A DNA stretch of 10,441 bases from the NCBI GenBank assembly GCA_002774575.1, contig PEXW01000053.1, positions 1 through 10,441 on the forward strand, in the 5' to 3' direction. The stretch is from Candidatus Kerfeldbacteria bacterium CG08_land_8_20_14_0_20_43_14 (lineage in GTDB: Bacteria > Patescibacteriota > Patescibacteriia > PEXW01). The position numbers and the translations under genes were made by a program. A model generated the notes under the pieces. The model saw only the letters and a program-made list of their open reading frames with translations, was not told the DNA's origin and made no database searches. Shown here in pieces: positions 1 through 5,854 of this stretch; position 1 is the first letter of the stretch; the number at the start of each line of letters is the position of its first letter.

Positions 1-2490
1 CTTGAGCATGAGTTTGGCAATGGCAACCACTTGATCAAAATCCAAAGGTTTGAAAACAATAATGGCGTCAAAGCGGTTTAAGAATTCCGGCCGATAGTAT
101 TGCGCCAGCTCTTTTTCAATCAATCTTTGCTTGATGCTTTCCAATGACTCACCCGCGTTTATGCCGGCTTGGATAATTGATGTGCCGGCATTGGAAGTGG
201 CAATCATGATGATATTGGTAAAGTCGATGGTTCGGCCAGTGCTGTCAGTCAAGCGGCCATCATCCATGACCTGCAAAAAAACATTCAAAATATCCGGATG
301 GGCTTTTTCTAATTCATCCAAAAGCAGAAGCGCGAAAGGATTTTTGCGAATGGCTTCGGTTAAAAAACCACTTTCATTTGTGTTTGGATTGCCGATTAAC
401 CTAGCTAGGCTGTCTTGCACCTGGTATTCAGACATGTCCAGGCGAATCATGGTTTTTTCATCGCCAAAATAAACTTCGGCCACGGCTTTGGCCAGTTCAG
501 TTTTGCCCACGCCAGTGGGGCCTAGAAATAAAAAGTTGGCAATCGGCCGGCGAGCATCCCGAAGTTCTGCTCTGGCCCTTCGCAAGGCCGCTGACACGGC
601 TTTCACGGCCTCTTCCTGCCCTATCACCCTTTCGTGGATGCGCTCTTCCAGATGCAAAAGCTTTTCAGTCTCGGCTTCCGTAACTAGGGTTACTGGCACA
701 TTCGTCCTTTCCGAAACAATAGCTGCCACATCTTCACCATTCACAATACTGCCTTTGCCCCTGGTTTTGTGAACATAAACCGCGGCTTCTTCTGCCAAAC
801 CCACGGCTTTTTCCGGCAGATAACGGTCATGGATATAGCGCTGGGACAAAATTACGGCTTTTTCAATGGCGCTATAGCTGAAAAGGACTTGTTGTTTATT
901 TTCAATCACCCCAACTTTGCCTTCCAAAATCTGAATGCCGCCGTTGGTATCTACTTCATTCACGGCCACGCGCTGGAAAACTGAAGCCAGGCCTGATTTT
1001 TCCAAGTAGCGATGCTCATCGACTGGGTTAGTTGTGGCGATTGCCATAAAAGCCCGACGGCCTAAGGCTTGAGCCAGCATTTCAGCCAAATCCATTTTAC
1101 TGGAGCCTTCAGTGGTTAAGCCCATCAAATTTTGGATGTTGTCGATAAATAAAATAATGTTCCCCGATCGCGCTACTTCGTTAATGACAATGTTAAATCG
1201 CTCTTCCAATTCCCCTTGCTTGCCGGCCGAACCAACCAAAGAAGCGACTGATAAGCTGACCAATCTTTTATCCTGAAAAGCCGGCGGCACTTCATCCGTA
1301 ACCATGCGATAAGCCAGGCCTTCCACGATTGAAGTTTTGCCAACGCCAGGCAGGCCCACCAAAACCGGATTTTGCCGACCGCTTTCAATAACCCGAAAAA
1401 TTTCTTCAAATTCTTTGGCGCGATCAATGCATTGCGATAATAATCCAGCTCTGGCCAACTGGGTCAAATCATGACTGCAAGAATCCAGCATGGGCGTGGC
1501 AATAGCGGTAAAGGCCCGGTTCATGCCGCCCTTGGAACGGTATTTGGCTTTGCCTCGCCAGTTTTGATAAGCCTTGGACATGCGATGAGTTATGTTTATC
1601 CAGGCCACCACATTTCTTAATTTAGTTTCATCAATAGCCAGATCAGCTAAAATTTCATTGACTTCCTCATCATGTCCGACCGCGACAATCAATTCAGTAA
1701 CATCCACAATCGGCCGGCCAGTCATGACAGATTCCAAATAAGCCCTTAATAAAACTTCGGTCGCGGCATGGCCCAGCTTGGGCGAATCGGCAGATGCCGG
1801 CAATTTTTGCAAAACCCGGCTGACTCTTTCACTTAATGGCTTAGCACCAATGCCCAGCCGGCCAAAAACCACCTGGGTATCGTGAAAAGCAAAAAGCGCA
1901 GCGAATAAATGTATTGGCCGGACTTCCGGATTTTTAAGTTTTTCCGTCAGAGTCCAGGCGCCTTCCACGGCTTTTTGCGCGGATTCAAGATAAGCCGGGG
2001 CGATATTTTCAAAACGTTTTTCTTCCCTGATTACATCGGGCCAGGATTGCTCCGGGGCCGGGATTGACAATAATTCGCTGTCCCGGTGCGCGACCAAAAT
2101 TCTTTCTTGCTGGGCTTTAACAATTCTGGATATTACTACCAAATCCCCGATCAAAGAAATTGAAAAAATAATTTTCCAGACATTCCTGGTGCCTAGAAAT
2201 TCCAGAATTGAATTTAAGTCCAGGATTACTTTTTGCTCCAATGCCTGCCAGATGATCAAACCCAGCCCAAAAATTCCAAAAACAATCAATAGGGCGTTAA
2301 AGCCACGATGCAGGCCGCGTTGTAATTTTTCTTCAGCAATATGCCAGCGGTCGACTTTTTTGTCCCAGACAAAATACCGGCCCATCAGCCACATGGCAGC
2401 CCGCCGGTCTTTGCAGGCCGGGCAGATGCCAATGCCCATATTACAGGTTGGACAGTTGATTATGACAAATGGTGATTGAACTTTTGGCAT
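1..2490 (-). CDS. Membrane-anchored Clp-like AAA+ ATPase (ClpA/B/C family), 3' end cut by the window edge
   Basis: I translated this frame by hand: it is open for 830 codons from ATG at 2490 to base 1 without a stop. A zinc knuckle (C13, C16, C23, C26) comes first, then two hydrophobic helices near residues 63-84 and 104-124, so the rest should be tethered to the membrane. Residues about 165-310 resemble the Clp N-domain double repeat. Ring 1 has Walker A GLPGVGKT (379-386), but Walker B reads FIDN (D450, N451) instead of FIDE, and the arginine-finger position reads GLASVFQ (500-506). Ring 2 has Walker A GPTGVGKT (657-664), an intact Walker B (D725, E726), sensor-1 N767 and an RPEFLNR arginine finger ending at R806. 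The usual pore-loop Tyr residues are missing in both rings. No coiled-coil M-domain separates the rings. The ring-2 C-terminal small domain lies outside the window. The start follows the upstream gene by 2 bases with no ribosome binding site, so translational coupling is likely. Family assignment is secure; function is inferred. Confidence 0.88.
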   Translation of the reverse strand, partial: MPKVQSPFVIINCPTCNMGIGICPACKDRRAAMWLMGRYFVWDKKVDRWHIAEEKLQRGLHRGFNALLIVFGIFGLGLIIWQALEQKVILDLNSILEFLGTRNVWKIIFSISLIGDLVVISRIVKAQQERILVAHRDSELLSIPAPEQSWPDVIREEKRFENIAPAYLESAQKAVEGAWTLTEKLKNPEVRPIHLFAALFAFHDTQVVFGRLGIGAKPLSERVSRVLQKLPASADSPKLGHAATEVLLRAYLESVMTGRPIVDVTELIVAVGHDEEVNEILADLAIDETKLRNVVAWINITHRMSKAYQNWRGKAKYRSKGGMNRAFTAIATPMLDSCSHDLTQLARAGLLSQCIDRAKEFEEIFRVIESGRQNPVLVGLPGVGKTSIVEGLAYRMVTDEVPPAFQDKRLVSLSVASLVGSAGKQGELEERFNIVINEVARSGNIILFIDNIQNLMGLTTEGSSKMDLAEMLAQALGRRAFMAIATTNPVDEHRYLEKSGLASVFQRVAVNEVDTNGGIQILEGKVGVIENKQQVLFSYSAIEKAVILSQRYIHDRYLPEKAVGLAEEAAVYVHKTRGKGSIVNGEDVAAIVSERTNVPVTLVTEAETEKLLHLEERIHERVIGQEEAVKAVSAALRRARAELRDARRPIANFLFLGPTGVGKTELAKAVAEVYFGDEKTMIRLDMSEYQVQDSLARLIGNPNTNESGFLTEAIRKNPFALLLLDELEKAHPDILNVFLQVMDDGRLTDSTGRTIDFTNIIMIATSNAGTSIIQAGINAGESLESIKQRLIEKELAQYYRPEFLNRFDAIIVFKPLDFDQVVAIAKLMLK

Positions 2491-2492
2491 GA

Positions 2493-2885
2493 TTAGAATT
2501 TAAACCAGGGCAGATTAATAAGCTGCCGCAAAAAATAATAGACCACTGCGACTGGCAGGGCTAGGTAAGCAAGAAAAAAGATTAGAAAACCAACCAGGTA
2601 AATCACAAAGACGACTGATAAAGCCAAGGCCACGACCAGTCTGACAAAAAAACTGATGGCCCGACCGCTGCGGCTGTAATCCCCATACATGGGCACAAAC
2701 AAATTCTGAAACCAGACTTTGGGGCTTAAGCGGCTGCGGTTGGTGAATTCACCGACTTTGTTCCAACAAAAACCGCTGAAACGCGCCAAGCCTTTCACAT
2801 ACCACCAAAGTGGGAACAACAGGACATCCCCGATTAATTCCCGGAGAATGAATTTGCTGGCGTTTTTAGTTAAACTTTCTGCCAT
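2493..2885 (-). CDS. Small conserved-looking membrane protein, function unknown
   Basis: This is a 130-residue protein that I cannot assign to a named family. Residues 18-32 form a short hydrophobic stretch rich in Trp. Residues about 77-119 hold two long hydrophobic segments separated only by a Gly-Phe turn, enough for two membrane helices. Between them is a basic, aromatic segment with the string FVPMYGDYSRSGRAISFF (63-80), which looks like the part most likely to be conserved. The TAA stop is 2 bases before the ATG of the Clp-like ATPase, so the two are almost certainly one operon, and both products sit in the membrane. That makes a partner or anchor role for the ATPase a reasonable guess. 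The ATG lies 6 bases after a perfect TATAAT box, so the message may be leaderless. The tight coupling and good hydrophobic pattern make it a real gene; the role is unknown. Confidence 0.82.
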   Translation of the reverse strand: MAESLTKNASKFILRELIGDVLLFPLWWYVKGLARFSGFCWNKVGEFTNRSRLSPKVWFQNLFVPMYGDYSRSGRAISFFVRLVVALALSVVFVIYLVGFLIFFLAYLALPVAVVYYFLRQLINLPWFKF

Positions 2886-2891
2886 ATTTGA

Positions 2892-2900
2892 ATTATATCA
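2892..2900 (-). promoter_or_regulatory. Extended -10 promoter of the membrane protein / Clp-like ATPase operon
   Basis: On the minus strand the bases read TGATATAAT, a perfect TATAAT with a TG extension. No good -35 box stands 16-18 bases upstream, which is tolerated by extended -10 promoters. The hexamer ends 6 bases before the ATG at 2885, so transcription should begin at or next to the start codon, giving a leaderless message. Confidence 0.55.
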
Positions 2901-2908
2901 TTCATAAG

Positions 2909-2933
2909 AAAAAAACGCCCTCTTGCCAAAAGG
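2909..2933 (-). terminator. Possible intrinsic terminator after the Ig-like-repeat protein gene
   Basis: On the minus strand CCTTTT (2928-2933) can pair with AAGAGG (2919-2924) around a three-base GGC loop, including one G-U pair. The stem is followed by GCG and then seven T residues (2909-2915). It lies 29 bases past the stop of the gene at 2962-5040. The stem is short, so this is tentative. Confidence 0.4.
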
Positions 2934-2961
2934 TATGCCATTAAAAAATTCTTAATAAAAT

Positions 2962-5040
2962 TTAAGTCCCGGGCGCGGCTTCGACTACCAAACCTTTGCC
3001 CTGCGCTGCCACATCATTGGTAAGGTCAGTGGTTAAAATGGCTTTTTCCACGCGCAAATCCTGGGTGGTAAATTCATCACGGGCCGTGGCAACGGTTTGA
3101 TTCAAAAGCAGAATTATTTTACCTAAATCAGCCAGGGTCGGCGTTATGGAAACTTCAAACTTAGCTTCCAAGCTGGCGAACAAACTGCCTGTGCCCGGCG
3201 GCACCCGGTTGATCCGCCAGGTTACTTCCCGGGTCTCGGAATTATAATTGACGGCCTGACCAGCGGTTACGCTTTGCTTGCCTGTCCAAATTACTCCGTC
3301 TGGCAAAGTGGAGATTATAACCACCTGCGTCACTTCATTGGTCGGGTTGGTCAAGGTCCAGCTTAATTGATAAGTAGTGGTTTTCCCAACCTGGGGCGGG
3401 ATAGGACCGGTTCCAACCGGAATTTGCTCTTCACTATAAAACCTGGCTTCGGGTTCGACATTCAGTTTGGTGGTTACTTTGGTCTGCAAGCTTGGCGCTT
3501 GAGTTTCAAAATTCTTGCCCTCCACATCCGCAATGCTGCCGACTGTAATCCTGGCATTGGTGGTAATTACTAAATTCCGGTCATCCTGGGTTTTTATTTC
3601 CGGGCCGGATTTTAAAGCCAGTCTTAATAAAATATCTCCGCCTTCACCAGCCTTTACTTTAGCTAGGCCTGGAATATCAGCCTTGATCCAAGTTATGGTC
3701 CGGCCATCAAGCTTGCCTGCTACGGCGGCAGAACGATTATCCAGATCCAAAATTGAAACATCCTGGCTGGCGAAATTTTTTTGCATGAATTCCGCGGCTA
3801 TCACTACATCCCGCATTTCACTATCACTCTCATTTTTATAAGTCAGCATGTAGTTCAGGGTTTCGCCCCAATCCGCGTATACGCCCTTGCTGGGATTGGT
3901 AATGACCGCGGTCAGGCTCATGCCGACTTTAACCAGGCTGCCAATGCCGCTAGCCTGGGCTTGGACTTCAAATTCTTTCAGGCCCTCTTTGCCCGCGCGG
4001 AATTTAAACTCCTTCGTATCCCCTGGCGCGCCGGTTATGCTGCCGGAAATAATTATCTTAACTTTGCCATTGGCCGGAATTGAAGCCAACTGCCAGATGT
4101 CCTCCCCTTCCGAAGGTTTTGGATTGGCTTTCGAAAAGCTAAAATTTTCCGGATAATCCACGATTAATTTTACGCCTTCTAATGGGTCGGCGCCGGTATT
4201 TTCAATGGTTACCGGAAAATCAGTTGGCGCCCCTGGATTTATGCGCAATGGCACTTCAGGCGTTATTTTGATAACTGAACTGCTGATGCGAATTTTCAAG
4301 TCCGCGTTTTTTTGAAAATCATAATTGAAATTGGCTGGCCGGTAACCCAGGATAAAATGAAAAACCTTATCCTGATCTTGATCGCCAACCAGACTGCCAA
4401 CGATGGAAATAGTGGCGCCAGCGCCCTTGTTCAAGGTGCCGACCTGCCAGGCATTGTTAAATTCATTGCTGGGCGCCGGGCTGGAAGATTTAAAAGTAAA
4501 TCCGTCTGGCGGAGTAAAAGTTAATTCCGTGTTTTTAATGGCAATTTTTTCATTATTTTTTATGGCTATGGAAATAGTTACTTCACCTCCTGCGGCAACG
4601 CTGGTTGGGGCTGAAGGCAGAATAGTAATTCTTTCATTGAATTGATTATTTTTCCGGCTAAACACAAAAAAACCGGCGGCGCTGGCTAGAGCCAAAAGAA
4701 ATAAGACTGCTAACACTACAAATAACCTGCTCCGCTTTTTAGCTTTCTTGACGATTTTTTTCACATCCTGACTTTTTGGATCTGAATCTTCCGGATTATA
4801 AATGGCGTCCAAAACCTCCTCCCGCAAAATTTTTACTCTTCTGGGTTTGAGTTCTGGCTCCGGCTGTTCTTCTGAATCTTCGGTCAATTTTTCAGGCATT
4901 TCATTGGAATCGACAATTTCTTTTTCTTTCGCCTCAATTTCAGGCTTGTCGATTATTTCTTCGTCTTCAGCTTTCAATTTTTGCTTTCGGACGGTAATCT
5001 TCTTGGCTTTTTCGTTTTCTTCTGCTTTTGGTTTTGGCAT
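2962..5040 (-). CDS. Single-pass membrane protein with about four DUF11/Ig-like extracellular domains
   Basis: The product has 692 residues. Residues 1-105 are highly charged and low in complexity, with alternating acidic and lysine-rich stretches, and end in the basic cluster KKAKKRSR, consistent with a cytoplasmic tail. One hydrophobic helix follows (about 106-128). Positive charge before the helix predicts that the C-terminal part faces outwards. The remainder is made of beta-rich repeats of the DUF11/conserved-repeat type, roughly at 136-252, 255-370, 375-520 and 525-668. The first two units show hydrophobic strands, a YPENFSF / PPDGFTF turn, an aromatic W-Q-L/V strand and a G-S-x-x-G turn; unit 4 carries a TLPDGVIW turn. 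There is no cleavable signal, sortase motif or C-terminal anchor. It appears to be a single-gene unit, 52 bases after recO and with its own -10 box. The likely role is a cell-surface stalk, scaffold or adhesin; no enzymatic motif is visible. Specific function is not known. Confidence 0.85.
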   Translation of the reverse strand: MPKPKAEENEKAKKITVRKQKLKAEDEEIIDKPEIEAKEKEIVDSNEMPEKLTEDSEEQPEPELKPRRVKILREEVLDAIYNPEDSDPKSQDVKKIVKKAKKRSRLFVVLAVLFLLALASAAGFFVFSRKNNQFNERITILPSAPTSVAAGGEVTISIAIKNNEKIAIKNTELTFTPPDGFTFKSSSPAPSNEFNNAWQVGTLNKGAGATISIVGSLVGDQDQDKVFHFILGYRPANFNYDFQKNADLKIRISSSVIKITPEVPLRINPGAPTDFPVTIENTGADPLEGVKLIVDYPENFSFSKANPKPSEGEDIWQLASIPANGKVKIIISGSITGAPGDTKEFKFRAGKEGLKEFEVQAQASGIGSLVKVGMSLTAVITNPSKGVYADWGETLNYMLTYKNESDSEMRDVVIAAEFMQKNFASQDVSILDLDNRSAAVAGKLDGRTITWIKADIPGLAKVKAGEGGDILLRLALKSGPEIKTQDDRNLVITTNARITVGSIADVEGKNFETQAPSLQTKVTTKLNVEPEARFYSEEQIPVGTGPIPPQVGKTTTYQLSWTLTNPTNEVTQVVIISTLPDGVIWTGKQSVTAGQAVNYNSETREVTWRINRVPPGTGSLFASLEAKFEVSITPTLADLGKIILLLNQTVATARDEFTTQDLRVEKAILTTDLTNDVAAQGKGLVVEAAPGT

Positions 5041-5050
5041 AAGTTAATAC

Positions 5051-5056
5051 AGTATA
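5051..5056 (-). promoter_or_regulatory. Possible -10 box for the Ig-like-repeat protein gene
   Basis: The minus strand reads TATACT, one base from TATAAT, ending 10 bases before the ATG at 5040. A start about 7 bases downstream would leave a leader of only about 4 bases. No convincing -35 box is seen at the usual spacing (TTTCCT at 5074-5079). Confidence 0.35.
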
Positions 5057-5092
5057 TCGATTTTTTTCGCTTTAGGAAAGGTTTGACTCAAT

Positions 5093-5854
5093 TCAAAAAT
5101 TCCTGACAAAATCCACGAATCTCTCGGCTGGAATGCGCCTTTCCATAATATGGTGCATTTCCGAAAGCGTGATCAAGGCCGCAGCTTTTTCCGCGCCATT
5201 TTCAATTTTAAAAAGCTCCACCTCTTCCCAGGTGTTCCGATTTAAAACCAAAATAAAATTTCTGGTTTCGGCCTGAACCACCAGGGCTTTATCGTCCATA
5301 TTCCAGCATTCCATACCTAACCAGCCGCCCATAAGCGGGGAAAACTTTATGCCTTTTTCAGTCAGTGCTTTCCGGCAGTGAACGCAAGTGTCAAGCTCGG
5401 GACCCAGGCCAATCAAGTGAAAAACCCGCCAGGCAAACCACATCCGAAAACGCGCTTGCTGATTTTTTTGGTCATTTAATTTTTCCAGCCTGCCAATGGC
5501 TTCCTGCAAAAAAGAGGTCAAAGTTATATCGCGCGCTTCCAGCTTGGTCGCGCAATCGATTAAATTCAGGATAAAACCCAAAGTCGCCAGCTTTTCCAAA
5601 CTCTGCATGACTAAATTCGGATAATACAAACGCTCTGCCGCTGTAATGGTTTCGCCGCTTTTGCCCCTGGCCAAGGTCAGTTTGACGGTCGCGCCTGGTT
5701 CTAAATGACCGCCTAACTTTGCCTTGGGTTTTTTAATGCCACGGCCAAAGACTTCCAGCTTGCCGCGCTCATGGCTAAAAACCGTGTAGAGACGGCTATC
5801 CTCCCTGACATCACGGCGGTTTAAAATAACGCCAGTGACTTCGTGTAAGCTCAT
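5093..5854 (-). CDS. recO: DNA repair protein RecO
   Basis: The product has 253 residues, the usual RecO length. RecO loads RecA onto SSB-covered single-stranded DNA together with RecR in the RecFOR gap-repair pathway. The N-terminal OB-fold carries the typical opening (GVILNRRDVREDSRLYTVFS), followed by the GKLEVFGRGIKKPKAKLGG segment (31-49) and LEPG near 51. A helical domain follows, including the G-x-x-LGFILNLID-like helix near 93-100. A zinc-finger segment has C157 and C160 and then FSPLMGGWLGMEC ending at C183; the expected third cysteine is Gly180, so the site has only three of four cysteines. Its ATG shares four bases (ATGA, 5851-5854) with the ileS stop, which shows translational coupling; there is no separate ribosome binding site. 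Pairing with ileS is not the common bacterial arrangement for recO and probably reflects only shared transcription. Confidence 0.9.
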   Translation of the reverse strand: MSLHEVTGVILNRRDVREDSRLYTVFSHERGKLEVFGRGIKKPKAKLGGHLEPGATVKLTLARGKSGETITAAERLYYPNLVMQSLEKLATLGFILNLIDCATKLEARDITLTSFLQEAIGRLEKLNDQKNQQARFRMWFAWRVFHLIGLGPELDTCVHCRKALTEKGIKFSPLMGGWLGMECWNMDDKALVVQAETRNFILVLNRNTWEEVELFKIENGAEKAAALITLSEMHHIMERRIPAERFVDFVRNF

